A DNA stretch of 64,000 nucleotides, taken from positions 3,380,501-3,444,500 of the forward strand of contig NZ_CP109599.1 of assembly GCF_036231945.1 (NCBI RefSeq), in the 5' to 3' direction. Made by a program: the position numbers and the translations under genes. Position 1 is the first letter of the stretch. Each line of letters begins with the position of its first letter. The stretch comes from Streptomyces sp. NBC_01429. Its GTDB lineage: Bacteria > Actinomycetota > Actinomycetes > Streptomycetales > Streptomycetaceae. Positions 7,813 through 16,538 of this stretch are shown here, in pieces. The notes below the pieces were generated by a model. It saw only the letters and a list, made by a program, of their open reading frames with translations, was not told the DNA's origin and ran no database searches.

Positions 7813-9294
7813 ATGCGCGTCACCACCATGGACCGCTACGAGCCGGCGCCCGGCCGGATCGTGGAGTTCGTGCCGTCCGCCGCGACCCTGGCGGCGGCGG
7901 ACGGGGCTCCGGTCTCGCCCGTACCGCCGTCGTTCAACCAGCGCTTCCATCTGGCGACGGAGCGTCCTCCCGGCGCTCCCGGACACTGGCTGGCCTGCGC
8001 CTTCGACCTGCCGGGGCCGCTCGACGCGGAGGCGTTGCGGGCGGCGTTCGAGGCGTGGGGGAAGCGGCACGGGACGCTGAGGAGCGGCTTCCGGGCCGGA
8101 CCGTCCGGCACCTCCGGCGCGTCCGGCCCGTCCGGCGGTCCTGAGCGGTTCATGGTGGCCTCGGCCGACTACGCGCTGGTGGCCCGCGACGCGGGCTCCT
8201 GCCCGAGTACGGACGCGACCCGCGCCTGGCTGACGCGGCGGCTCGGGGAGGCGTGCCGGCCGCTGGGCTGGCCGTCGTACGTCTTCGCGGCGATCGAGCG
8301 GAACAGCGAACGGCCGGGCGAACGGCAAAACGAGGGCCAGGACTCGGAGACCTTCACGGTCCTCTGCGGCTTCGACCACAGCAACGCGGACGCGTATTCG
8401 CTGGCCATCGCCGTACACGAACTGCGGGAGCTGTACGCGGGGACCGCCGCGTCCCTCCCCCCGGTGGGCAGCTTCGTGGACCACTGCGCGCGGGAGGGGA
8501 CGAGCGGGGGCGAGGTCGACGTCGAACTGCTGCGCGGCTGGGCCGAGTTCTTCGCCGCCTGCGGCGGCACCACCCCCTCGTTCCCGCTCCCCCTGGGGCT
8601 GCCGGCCGGGCAGCGGGCCGCGCAGGGCACCGCCAGCCGCCGGCTGCTGGGCCCGGACGGCGCGGACGCGTTCGAGCGCGCGTGCCGTACGGCCGGGGGC
8701 AGCGCCTTCACCGGAGTGCTCACCGCCGTGGCGCTCGCCGCGCGCGGCCTGGGATCGGACAGCACGCTCAGGCTCTGCACCCCCCTCCACACCCGGTACG
8801 AGGAGCGGTGGACGCACGCGATCGGCTGGTTCACCACCATCGCGCCGCTCACCGTGGACGTCTCGGACGTGCCGGGCGTCATCGAGGGCATCCGGGCCAC
8901 CCGTACCGCGTTCCGGCGGGCCCGCGAACTGGCCACGCTGCCCGTCGCCCGCGTACTCCCCGCACTGCCCGCACTCGGCGCGGCCTTCCGCCGCGACCGG
9001 GACGACGTGTTCATGGTGTCGTACGTGGACTACCGCCGGCTTCCCGGCGCCGAGCACCACACCGGGTCGAACGCGCACCACATCAGCGGCGTGACCGCCA
9101 CCGACGACGCGCAGTTCTGGTTCTCCCGCACCCACGAGGGCCTCTTCCTGCGCTCCCGCTACCCGGCCACCCCCACCGCCGAGCGAACCCTGCGCGCCTT
9201 CACCGCCGCGGTCGCGGTCCACCTGGCGACACCGGCGTGGCCGGAGGGCCGGGCCGCCAGGCGGGGGGAGCTTCGGGAGGCATCCCGGCAGTGA
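7813..9294 (+). CDS. Stand-alone condensation-domain protein 3 (DG to DA motif)
   Basis: 493 residues from ATG 7813, eight bases after the previous stop. Third paralogue, with SFNQRFHL near residue 40, GSFVDHC, FPLPLG, TPLHTRYEERW and SYVDYRRLPGA. The active-site motif reads HSNADA (His189, Asp193): catalytic His kept, but the glycine of HxxxDG replaced by alanine, so activity may be altered. A Ser/Gly/Pro-rich loop lies near residue 100. The alternative ATG at 7828 has no better ribosome site. The set may act as a complex or on related substrates (inference). Confidence 0.78.
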   Translation: MRVTTMDRYEPAPGRIVEFVPSAATLAAADGAPVSPVPPSFNQRFHLATERPPGAPGHWLACAFDLPGPLDAEALRAAFEAWGKRHGTLRSGFRAGPSGTSGASGPSGGPERFMVASADYALVARDAGSCPSTDATRAWLTRRLGEACRPLGWPSYVFAAIERNSERPGERQNEGQDSETFTVLCGFDHSNADAYSLAIAVHELRELYAGTAASLPPVGSFVDHCAREGTSGGEVDVELLRGWAEFFAACGGTTPSFPLPLGLPAGQRAAQGTASRRLLGPDGADAFERACRTAGGSAFTGVLTAVALAARGLGSDSTLRLCTPLHTRYEERWTHAIGWFTTIAPLTVDVSDVPGVIEGIRATRTAFRRARELATLPVARVLPALPALGAAFRRDRDDVFMVSYVDYRRLPGAEHHTGSNAHHISGVTATDDAQFWFSRTHEGLFLRSRYPATPTAERTLRAFTAAVAVHLATPAWPEGRAARRGELREASRQ

Positions 9295-9298
9295 GCGG

Positions 9299-9328
9299 CC
9301 AACGGCGCGGCCGGGCTATGGCCGTTGG
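9299..9328. terminator. Weak terminator between convergent genes
   Basis: 8-base inverted repeat CCAACGGC / GCCGTTGG (9299-9306, 9321-9328) with a 14-base loop, between the condensation trio and the convergent XRE gene. Confidence 0.35.
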
Positions 9329-9340
9329 GCGTGATCGTCG

Positions 9341-10657
9341 TCAGGCTTCCCGCATGCGTTCCAGGAACTCCGGCACTCCGTCGACCTCCCGATACCGCTG
9401 GAACGCCGGGGCAAGCTCACGGACGAGGCCGACACACCGATCAGCTCCGACACGGGTGGCGAGATCGAGGGATTCGTTGGTGGCGGCCAGCGCCTGTTCC
9501 ACCTCGCGCGCCCGCAAAAGGCTGCGGGCCTCGTAGGTGAGAAAGATCCCGCGCGTCTTGTCGCGGGACCGGGGCAGCTGGCGCATGCCCTCGCCGATCC
9601 GGGCATGCGCCTCGTCGGTGCGGCCGAGATCCAGCATGCACCGGCCGGAATCCACGGCCAGGTCCGCCGTGCTCATCCACGAGCACCAGCGGGGCGCCGG
9701 GTCCACGGCGTCGGTCAGCAGCGCGGTCTCGGCGGCGGCCAGGTCGCGGTGGCAGTCCGAACTCGCCCCGAGCGCGGCGTGAGCCCGGGCTCGGCGGAGG
9801 TGGAGCAGGGACCGGGCGGTGGGGTGCCCGGTGTGGATCAGAGCCTGGCTGAGCGGTTCGACGGCCGCAGCCGGGTCGCTCAGCCAGATGGACTGGTATG
9901 CGAAGTCGGACAGCACCCCGGCGCCGAGGTCACGATCACGAGCGGCGTGCGCGCTTGTCAGAGCGGCGTTCCAGTGTTTGCCCGCCGCATAGTGCCGCCC
10001 CTGGTCGAAGCGATGCCAGCCGCAGGTGCCGGCCAGTGACGCGGCCAGGAGGTGCAGCCGCCTGCCGGTGGCCTCGGAGTAGTTGCCGGGTGCGATGAGG
10101 TCGGTGACGGTGGCGAGGTGTGCGTCCATCAGCTTCGCTGTGTGCTGGCGCTGTTCGGTCGGCAGGGACGTGAGTCTCGCCGTGGTTCTCTCCAACCAGT
10201 CGACCAGTTCCGGGTCGACGCGCTTGCCGTCAAGGGCAGTGCTGAGCCGGTCGGGTTCGACCGTGGCCCACTGGGCCGAGAGGCCGGCCAGCGCGACAGC
10301 GCCGAAGGTCATGAAGTTGCGGCGATCCATCGCTGTCCTCTGGGCCTCTCGGAGTGCTCGGACGGTGTGCGCGGAGCCCAGGGGCGACGGGGAGTCGTAG
10401 CCCGGAAGCCAGTAGGGCCAACCCAGCAGCTCAACATGGCCGATCGGAACCTTGAGGGCCTCGGCGATGAGGAACTGGGAGTCCCGGTTGGGCTCCTTGA
10501 TCCAGTTCTCCCACTTGCTGACGGCCTGCTTGTCCGCGCCCGAGCGAAGCCCCTGCCGACGAGCGGCCTGATCCATGCGGGCGGCCAGTCCTGACTGCGA
10601 GAGGCCGCCGCGCAGTTGGCGGGCGTACGCGAGAGGGTGCCGGATCGGGTCGTCCAC
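9341..10657 (-). CDS. XRE-family regulator with TPR-like sensor region
   Basis: 438 residues from a GTG at 10657. Helix-turn-helix at about residues 17-55 (SQSGLAARM ... DKQAVSKWEN), an AMDRRNFMTFGAVALAGL stretch near 110-127 that mimics a Tat signal but is internal and common in this Streptomyces family, then an all-helical region with repeated Ala-rich TPR-like pairs (AALTSAHAA, LHLRRARAHAALG, ARIGEGM). Divergent from the dehydrogenase-aminotransferase-NUDIX operon with a 154-base intergenic region carrying direct repeats, so probably its local regulator. The signal is unknown. Third-position GC looks somewhat lower than in flanking genes. Confidence 0.82.
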   Translation of the reverse strand: MDDPIRHPLAYARQLRGGLSQSGLAARMDQAARRQGLRSGADKQAVSKWENWIKEPNRDSQFLIAEALKVPIGHVELLGWPYWLPGYDSPSPLGSAHTVRALREAQRTAMDRRNFMTFGAVALAGLSAQWATVEPDRLSTALDGKRVDPELVDWLERTTARLTSLPTEQRQHTAKLMDAHLATVTDLIAPGNYSEATGRRLHLLAASLAGTCGWHRFDQGRHYAAGKHWNAALTSAHAARDRDLGAGVLSDFAYQSIWLSDPAAAVEPLSQALIHTGHPTARSLLHLRRARAHAALGASSDCHRDLAAAETALLTDAVDPAPRWCSWMSTADLAVDSGRCMLDLGRTDEAHARIGEGMRQLPRSRDKTRGIFLTYEARSLLRAREVEQALAATNESLDLATRVGADRCVGLVRELAPAFQRYREVDGVPEFLERMREA

Positions 10658-10707
10658 AGGCCAATCCCATCATTCAGCGTGACCGAAAGGCTACTGCGCG
10701 CGCAGGT

Positions 10708-10726
10708 GGGACTACCCCGGGACTAC
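10708..10726. promoter_or_regulatory. Tandem direct repeat, possible XRE operator
   Basis: GGGACTAC occurs twice (10708-10715 and 10719-10726), exactly 11 bases apart (one helical turn), in the divergent intergenic region between the XRE gene and the Gfo/Idh gene. Placement fits an operator; binding is inferred. Confidence 0.4.
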
Positions 10727-10811
10727 GGACAATGCCTGTCCCGCTCGGTGCAGTTGGGCTGTACTCAACATGCATCGACAAGTTCCCTCATGAAGCGGAA
10801 GGAGTCTGCTC

Positions 10812-11804
10812 ATGAAACGACGTGCGGCGGTCATCGGCCTCGGCCGCCAGGCGCTCGAAGACCACCTGCCCGGCCTGCTCGGCTCCAGCAGGGCCGAGCT
10901 GGTCGCGGTCTGCGACAGCGATCCTGGCGCCCTTCGCAGCGAGCGGGAAGCCCGCCAGGTTCCGGCGTTCGCCCGCGCCGCCGATCTGCTGGACACGGTG
11001 AAGCCGGACTTCGTGATCGTCGCGGTCCCGCACCACGCGGGCCGGGCCGTGATCGAGGAGTGCGCTTCAAGGGGCGTGCACGTACTCAAGGAAAAGCCGT
11101 TCGCCACCTCCCCGGAGGAGGCCCGCGAGTTGGCGGCGATATGCCGGCGGCAGTCGGTGGAGCTGATGGTCACGCTCCAGAGGCGCTTCGACCCGATCTA
11201 TCACTCGGTGGTGCAGTTACTCGACCAGATCGGTACCCCGTTCCTGATCGACGCCCAGTACACGTTCCATACCGACGACCCCGGCGCCGGGTGGCGCGGA
11301 GACGTGAGCCGGGCCGGCGGCGGCTGCATCATCGACATGGGCTACCACCTGGTCGATCTGCTCCTGTGGTACTTCGGCATGCCCAGCCGTGTCATGGCCG
11401 ACTTCTCCACGGCCGCACTGCCCGACGGCGGCTACGACGCCGAGGACACCGCTGTCATCCAACTGGGCTACGAATCCGGGCTTTACGGCACGGTGCTGCT
11501 GTCGCGCTGGATGGCGCCCAAGTCGGAAAGGCTGCATGTTGTGGGCACGCGTGGCTCGGTGCTGCTGACCAAGGGGCAGGTCCGGCGCCTCGCCCTGGAC
11601 GGCACGGTCGTCGAGGAGCTGACCCGACCGTACGCCCCTGCCGGCGCGGCCACCGCCCAGATCGACCACTTCTGCCGGGTCCTGGACGGTGAACGGCCCA
11701 ACGTGTCCGGCCCCGAGCAACACCTCGCCCATGCCGCCTTCATCGCCTCCTGCTACCGGTCGAAGACGGCCGGGCGCTATGTCGACCCGAGAGGAATGAT
11801 GTGA
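10812..11804 (+). CDS. Gfo/Idh/MocA-family NAD(P) sugar dehydrogenase
   Basis: 330 residues from ATG 10812, with GGAAGGAG upstream. N-terminal Rossmann fold with VIGLGRQALEDH (8-18), the EKPFA motif containing the catalytic-region Lys95, and the second-domain DMGYHLVD motif (Asp175, His179, Asp182). Such enzymes oxidise or reduce sugars and cyclitols at a ring carbon; next to a DegT aminotransferase the likely job is to make the keto-sugar or keto-cyclitol that is then aminated. First gene of a three-gene operon; its stop overlaps the next start (GTGA). Confidence 0.85.
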   Translation: MKRRAAVIGLGRQALEDHLPGLLGSSRAELVAVCDSDPGALRSEREARQVPAFARAADLLDTVKPDFVIVAVPHHAGRAVIEECASRGVHVLKEKPFATSPEEARELAAICRRQSVELMVTLQRRFDPIYHSVVQLLDQIGTPFLIDAQYTFHTDDPGAGWRGDVSRAGGGCIIDMGYHLVDLLLWYFGMPSRVMADFSTAALPDGGYDAEDTAVIQLGYESGLYGTVLLSRWMAPKSERLHVVGTRGSVLLTKGQVRRLALDGTVVEELTRPYAPAGAATAQIDHFCRVLDGERPNVSGPEQHLAHAAFIASCYRSKTAGRYVDPRGMM

Positions 11805-13054
11805 CCAAGTCTCCCGCTCTGCTCGGCGGTCAGCCTGCGGTGACCGCCCACGGACCGCACTTCGACTGGCCGCCGATCGACGAAACCACCCGTGCCAAGG
11901 TCGCCGCCCAACTCGACACAGCGGTCTCCATCCCCGGCCGGACCGGCATCGTGGCCCAGTTGGAGGACGCTCTCCAGGAATACTTCGGCGTCCGCCACGC
12001 GGTCACCACCAGCTCCGGAACCGCCGCCCTGCACGCTGTCTACTCGGCCGCGCGGATCCAGGCGGGGGACGAGGTGATCGTGCCGGCCTGGACTTTCCAT
12101 GCCACCGCCTCCCCGCTGTTCCACCTCCGCGCGGTTCCGGTTCTCTGCGAGACCGGCCCGGACGGCAACATCGACCCGGCTCGCGTCGAGGAGCTGATCA
12201 CCCCGAGCACCCGGGCGATCATGGTGACTCATCTGTGGGGCAGGCCGGCCGACATGCCGGCCCTGCGGTCGATCGCCGAGGCGCACGGCCTGGCCCTGCT
12301 GGAGGACGGTTCGCACGCCCACGGCGCGTCGTACGGCGGGCAGAAAGTCGGCACGTTCGGCCTTGCCGGGGCCTTCTCCCTCAACGGCCCCAAGCCGCTC
12401 TCCGGCGGTGAGGGCGGCTTCGTCCTCACCGATGACGACGACACGTACTACCGGCTGGTGAACTTCGCCCACTACAGCAAGCGGGCCAAGTCCGAGATCC
12501 CGGCCGGGCACCCGCTGGCCGCCTACGCGGTCACCGGGTCCGGCCTCAAGCTCCGCATCCACCCGCTGGCCGCAGCTCTCGCGCACGACCAACTCGGCCG
12601 CCTCGACGGTTACCTCATCGGCCGGGCCGAGATCGCCGACCACCTCACCACCGCGTTCGCGCGCATTCCCGGCCTCGCGGTCACGCCGATGCCCGATGGA
12701 GTGATCCCGTCCTGGTACGGGCTGACACTCACGTACCACCCCGAACAGCTCGGGGGCCTCGGACTCAAGCGCTTTCACCAGGCCCTGATCGCCGAGGGCG
12801 CCATCGAGTTCGACCGGCCCGGCTCCACGTGCCCCATGAATCAGCTGCCGCTCTACCAGAGCCCGGCCGTGCTGTTCCCCGGCCATCCGGGCTCCCACCG
12901 GCGGTACGGGAACGGGGATTTCCCAGTTGCCGAGCACGCCCACGCGCACACGCTCAAGCTGCCGGTCTGGCATCGTGAACAGGATCGTCCGCTGGCCGAG
13001 CAGTACGTCCTCGCGGCCGTCAAAGTGAGTGAGCACTACAAGGAGTTGCTGTGA
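11801..13054 (+). CDS. DegT/DnrJ/EryC1/StrS-family PLP aminotransferase
   Basis: 417 residues from GTG 11801 with GAGGA just upstream. Fold-type I PLP enzyme of the sugar aminotransferase family: phosphate-binding TTSSGTAAL, cofactor-ring Asp in EDGSHAHG, and the Schiff-base lysine in GPKPLSGGEGG (Lys198). Catalyses amination of a keto-sugar or keto-cyclitol, usually from glutamate or glutamine. With the upstream dehydrogenase it resembles the NtdC/NtdA (kanosamine) or RifL/RifK pairings, but the substrate cannot be fixed from sequence. Overlaps both neighbours by four bases. Confidence 0.88.
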   Translation: MTKSPALLGGQPAVTAHGPHFDWPPIDETTRAKVAAQLDTAVSIPGRTGIVAQLEDALQEYFGVRHAVTTSSGTAALHAVYSAARIQAGDEVIVPAWTFHATASPLFHLRAVPVLCETGPDGNIDPARVEELITPSTRAIMVTHLWGRPADMPALRSIAEAHGLALLEDGSHAHGASYGGQKVGTFGLAGAFSLNGPKPLSGGEGGFVLTDDDDTYYRLVNFAHYSKRAKSEIPAGHPLAAYAVTGSGLKLRIHPLAAALAHDQLGRLDGYLIGRAEIADHLTTAFARIPGLAVTPMPDGVIPSWYGLTLTYHPEQLGGLGLKRFHQALIAEGAIEFDRPGSTCPMNQLPLYQSPAVLFPGHPGSHRRYGNGDFPVAEHAHAHTLKLPVWHREQDRPLAEQYVLAAVKVSEHYKELL

Positions 13055-13491
13055 CGTCCCCCTTTGCCGATCCCTCGTTCGCTCCGCGACTGCTCTCCAA
13101 TGCTCAGAAGGCCGAGGTCACCCGTTTCGTCGTCGCCGCTGTCATCACGGACGGCGACCGGGTTCTCCTGCTCCGGCGGCCGGCCGGCGACTTCATGCCG
13201 GGCCTGTGGGAGCTGCCGTCCGGAAAGGTCGAGGCGGGCGAGGGTTTCGAGGAGGCCCTGCGACGGGAGGCGGAGGAGGAGACCGGCCTGAGAATCCACC
13301 AGGTCGGTGCCTATCTGGGTCAGTTCGACTACCTCTCCGGGAGCGGCGCCCTGACCCGTCAGCTCACCTTCGAGGTCACTGTCGAGAAGACCGCGCCGAT
13401 CGCCCTCACCGAGCACGACGACCACACCTGGGCCGACCGTCGCGCGCTCCCCGGTGTCAGCGACGCGGTCCGGCAACTGATCACCCGCTGA
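13051..13491 (+). CDS. NUDIX hydrolase
   Basis: 146 residues from GTG 13051, with AAGGAG upstream; overlaps the aminotransferase stop by four bases. Complete Nudix box at residues 58-80 (G-x5-E-x7-REAEEETGL), so it should bind Mg2+ and hydrolyse a nucleoside diphosphate linked to another moiety. The preceding RRPAGDFMPGLWELPSG resembles MutT/8-oxo-dGTPase relatives, so it may be a housekeeping sanitiser or may process a nucleotide-sugar in the same pathway. Operon coupling favours a linked role (inference). Confidence 0.88.
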   Translation: MTSPFADPSFAPRLLSNAQKAEVTRFVVAAVITDGDRVLLLRRPAGDFMPGLWELPSGKVEAGEGFEEALRREAEEETGLRIHQVGAYLGQFDYLSGSGALTRQLTFEVTVEKTAPIALTEHDDHTWADRRALPGVSDAVRQLITR

Positions 13492-13583
13492 CCGGCAGCC
13501 GGGAACGAGGGCGGGCGGGCACGGAACCCCACGCAGTCACATGACCCGTCGCCCGTGTGGCCCGTCGCGCGTGTGCCCGTCGG

Positions 13584-14222
13584 TCAGGCCGCGCGGCCCT
13601 CGATGTGGGTCTCCAGCCATGCCGGGAACTCCGTCAGGTCGTTGAGGATCACGTCCGCGCCCGCCGCGCGCAGTTCCGGCGCGTCGCACGGGCCGGTCGG
13701 TACGGCCACGGAGAGCGCCCCCGCCGTGCGGGCGCCGCGTACGTCTCCGGTGTGGTCGCCCACGTATACCGTCGCGGCGTGCTCGCGCAGCGCACGCGCC
13801 TTCTGCTCGGCCCACAGCTGGCCGACGACGGCGTCCGGCTCGATGCCGAGGTGGTCGAGGTGGAGCGCGGCGCTCGTGCCGTGCTTGGCGGTGACGACGA
13901 TGGCGCGGCCGCCCAGCTCCCGGACGGCGGCGACGGCCTCGTGGGCGCCGGGCATGGCGAGGGTCGGGGCGATGGCGAGTGTGAGGTAGATCTCGCGGTA
14001 GCGGTCACGTATCTCCGGGATCCGCTCCTCGGGGAACCAGTACGCCAGCTCCACCTCCAGCGGCGGCCCGAGCCGGGTGACCGCGAGGTCCGCGTCGATC
14101 GGGACGCCGGTCTCGGCGGAGAGCGCGCTGTACGCGGCGTGGATGCCGGGACGGGAGTCGATCAGGGTCATGTCGAGGTCGAAGCCGACCGTGGGCGCGG
14201 AACGGGTGGTGAGAAGGGCCAT
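13584..14222 (-). CDS. HAD-superfamily phosphatase
   Basis: 212 residues from the ATG at 14222; an ATG three codons earlier (14231) is equally possible. HAD motif I GFDLDMTLIDS (nucleophile Asp15, acid Asp17), motif II in VVTAKHG and motif IV GDHTGDVRGA, with a small helical cap: a phosphoglycolate-phosphatase-like hydrolase. Convergent with the NUDIX gene. In NtdA/B/C-type pathways a HAD enzyme provides the phosphatase step, but this gene is on the other strand and may simply be core. No Shine-Dalgarno is evident. Confidence 0.82.
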   Translation of the reverse strand: MALLTTRSAPTVGFDLDMTLIDSRPGIHAAYSALSAETGVPIDADLAVTRLGPPLEVELAYWFPEERIPEIRDRYREIYLTLAIAPTLAMPGAHEAVAAVRELGGRAIVVTAKHGTSAALHLDHLGIEPDAVVGQLWAEQKARALREHAATVYVGDHTGDVRGARTAGALSVAVPTGPCDAPELRAAGADVILNDLTEFPAWLETHIEGRAA

Positions 14223-14370
14223 GGAACCCATTGTGCCCAGGCGCGATATGCCCACTCCGGTGGCTGGATCAGGGTGCTTACACTGAGCCGGGACTCGGCC
14301 CGGCCCGAGCGCCCCGCCGTCCTGCCCCGGCCGTCCTGCACCTCCATTCCGACTCCTCCGATTGGTTCCG

Positions 14371-15417
14371 ATGTCAGCCGCCGCCCCGACGACCCGCTCC
14401 ACGGGACAGACCACCCGACGCGGCGTCGTCGCCCGCCGGGCCGGCTGGACCGTGGCGGCCGTCGTCGCCGTACTGCTCGCGGTCCTGCTGAGCCTCGCCG
14501 TCGGGGCCCGCGCCGTCGCACCCTCCGCCGTCCTGGACGCCCTGCTGCGCGGCGGGCACAGCGACGACGCCGAGGTGATACGCCAGCTGCGGCTGCCGCG
14601 CACGCTGATCGGACTGATGGTGGGGGCGGCGCTCGCGCTCGCGGGCACCGCCCTCCAGGGCGTCACCCGCAACCCGATCGCCGACCCCGGCATCCTCGGC
14701 GTCAGCCAGGGCGCCTCGGTGGGGGTGGTGCTGGCCATCACGTTCGCCGGGGTGCACACCCTGACCGGTTACGTCTGGTACGCGTTCGTGGGCGCGGGCA
14801 TCGCCTCGGTCGCGGTGTACGCGATCGCCTCCAGCGGGCGCGGCGGCGCGACGCCCGTCAAACTCGCCCTCGGCGGCGCCGCGATCAACGCGCTGCTGGT
14901 GTCGGTGACCACGGGCGTGCTGACGACGAACGCGGCGACGATGGACGAGTTCCGCTTCTGGCAGGTCGGCTCGATCGCGGGCCGGGACGCCGAAGTGGCC
15001 CACCAGGTCTGGCCGTTCCTGCTGATCGGCACGGCCCTGGTGATATCCGTGGCCCGGGGCCTCGACGCCCTCGCCCTCGGCGAGGACGTGGCGAAGGGCC
15101 TGGGCCAGAACGTCGCGGCCGTCCGCGTGCTGGGCGGTCTCGGCGCGACCGTGCTGACGGGTGTGGGGGTCGCCGCCGCCGGGCCGATCGCCTTCATCGG
15201 GCTGGCCGTACCGCACATCGCCCGCGCGATCGTCGGCACCGACCACCGCTGGGTGCTGCCGATGGCCGCGCTGATCGGGCCCGTGATGCTGCTCGTCTCC
15301 GATGTCATCGGCCGGATCGTCTTCCCACCGGGCGAGGTTCCGGCGGGCGTGATGACGGCGCTGCTGGGCGTGCCGTTCCTCGTCACTCTCGTACGGCGGA
15401 AGGCGGTCCCGGCGTGA
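14371..15417 (+). CDS. FecCD-family ABC importer permease 1
   Basis: 348 residues from ATG 14371. Integral membrane protein with about nine to ten hydrophobic helices and the FecCD signatures [35 protein letters not shown] and the cytoplasmic coupling segment ending [18 protein letters not shown] ([16 protein letters not shown] near 270). Imports ferric siderophore, haem or cobalamin. Forms one operon with the second permease and the ATPase through four-base overlaps. No substrate-binding lipoprotein is encoded here and I see no DmdR/IdeR-type iron box in the 148 bases upstream. Confidence 0.9.
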   Translation: MSAAAPTTRSTGQTTRRGVVARRAGWTVAAVVAVLLAVLLSLAVGARAVAPSAVLDALLRGGHSDDAEVIRQLRLPRTLIGLMVGAALALAGTALQGVTRNPIADPGILGVSQGASVGVVLAITFAGVHTLTGYVWYAFVGAGIASVAVYAIASSGRGGATPVKLALGGAAINALLVSVTTGVLTTNAATMDEFRFWQVGSIAGRDAEVAHQVWPFLLIGTALVISVARGLDALALGEDVAKGLGQNVAAVRVLGGLGATVLTGVGVAAAGPIAFIGLAVPHIARAIVGTDHRWVLPMAALIGPVMLLVSDVIGRIVFPPGEVPAGVMTALLGVPFLVTLVRRKAVPA

Positions 15418-16538
15418 GCGCCCCCACAGCCACGGCCTCCACGGCTACGGGCCCCGCCGCCGGCGTCCGTCCGGCCGGTTACACGCGCGTCCGGATCGGC
15501 GGCGGGCGCGCTACGTTCCTGCTGCACCGGCGGGCGGCGGTCGTGGCCGCCGGGCTCACCGTCGCGCTCGGCCTGGTCTGCGTCGCGTATCTGAGCGTCG
15601 GCGAGAGCTTCGTACCGCCCTCCGAGGTGCTGCGGGTGCTGCTGGGGCGGGAGTCGTCCCAGGAACTCGTCGTGGGCACGCTGCGGCTGCCGCGCATGGT
15701 CGTCGGGCTGCTCGTCGGCCTCGCGTTCGGGGTCGCGGGCGGGCTGATCCAGACCGTCGCCCGCAACCCGCTGGCCAGCCCGGACATCATCGGCATCAGC
15801 CAGGGCGCGAGCGCGCTCACGGTCGGCGCGATGACGTTCGGGATCACGTCCTTCTCCGTACTGCCGTACGTGTCCGTCGCCGGAGGGATCGCTGCGGCGG
15901 CGCTCGTGTACCTCTTCGCCTGGCGCGGCGGGCTGCACGCCACGCGCTTCGTGCTCATCGGCATCGGGTTCGCGATCGCGCTGCGCTCGGTCACCACCCT
16001 CTTCCTCACCAAGGGCGACTATCTCGTCGCCCAGCAGGCCCAGGTGTGGATGACCGGCTCGCTCAACGGCCGGGGCTGGGACTCGGCCGCGCCGCTCGGC
16101 TGGGTGCTGCTGGCGCTGGCACCGGCGGTGGCGTGGGCCGCGTACGCGCAGCGCACCGTCTCGATGGACGACGACACCGCGACCGCGCTCGGGGTACGGC
16201 TCGGCCGGGTGCGGCTCGGTCTGGTGCTGCTGGGGGTGGTGCTGGCCTCGGTCGCGACGGGCGCGGCGGGGCCGGTGGACTTCGTGGCGCTGCTCGCCCC
16301 GCAGGTCGCCCGGCGGCTGACCCGTACCGCGCAGATCCCGCTGCTGTGCTCGGCGTTGCTGGGCGCGGTGATCGTCGTACTCGCGGATCTGCTGGCGCGG
16401 CGGCTGCTGTCGCCGACGGAGCTGCCGGTGGGCGTGCTGACGGCGGCGGTGGGCGCCCCGTATCTGATCTGGCTTCTGGTGAGGGGCCGGCGTATCCGCG
16501 GCCACACCGCAGGCACCGGCACAGGAGGCAAGGCGTGA
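15414..16538 (+). CDS. FecCD-family ABC importer permease 2
   Basis: 374 residues from GTG 15414, overlapping the first permease by four bases. Same family: [37 protein letters not shown] and [15 protein letters not shown], with a soluble N-terminal extension of about 40 residues. It should form a heterodimeric channel with the preceding permease, as in FepD/FepG. The next gene, the ATPase, begins within its stop codon. Confidence 0.9.
   Translation: MSAPTATASTATGPAAGVRPAGYTRVRIGGGRATFLLHRRAAVVAAGLTVALGLVCVAYLSVGESFVPPSEVLRVLLGRESSQELVVGTLRLPRMVVGLLVGLAFGVAGGLIQTVARNPLASPDIIGISQGASALTVGAMTFGITSFSVLPYVSVAGGIAAAALVYLFAWRGGLHATRFVLIGIGFAIALRSVTTLFLTKGDYLVAQQAQVWMTGSLNGRGWDSAAPLGWVLLALAPAVAWAAYAQRTVSMDDDTATALGVRLGRVRLGLVLLGVVLASVATGAAGPVDFVALLAPQVARRLTRTAQIPLLCSALLGAVIVVLADLLARRLLSPTELPVGVLTAAVGAPYLIWLLVRGRRIRGHTAGTGTGGKA

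Noticed and set aside
13557..15413. Very long ORF leading into the second permease
   Set aside because: Upstream part is a shadow of the HAD gene and first permease in another frame; the GTGA overlap marks the real start.
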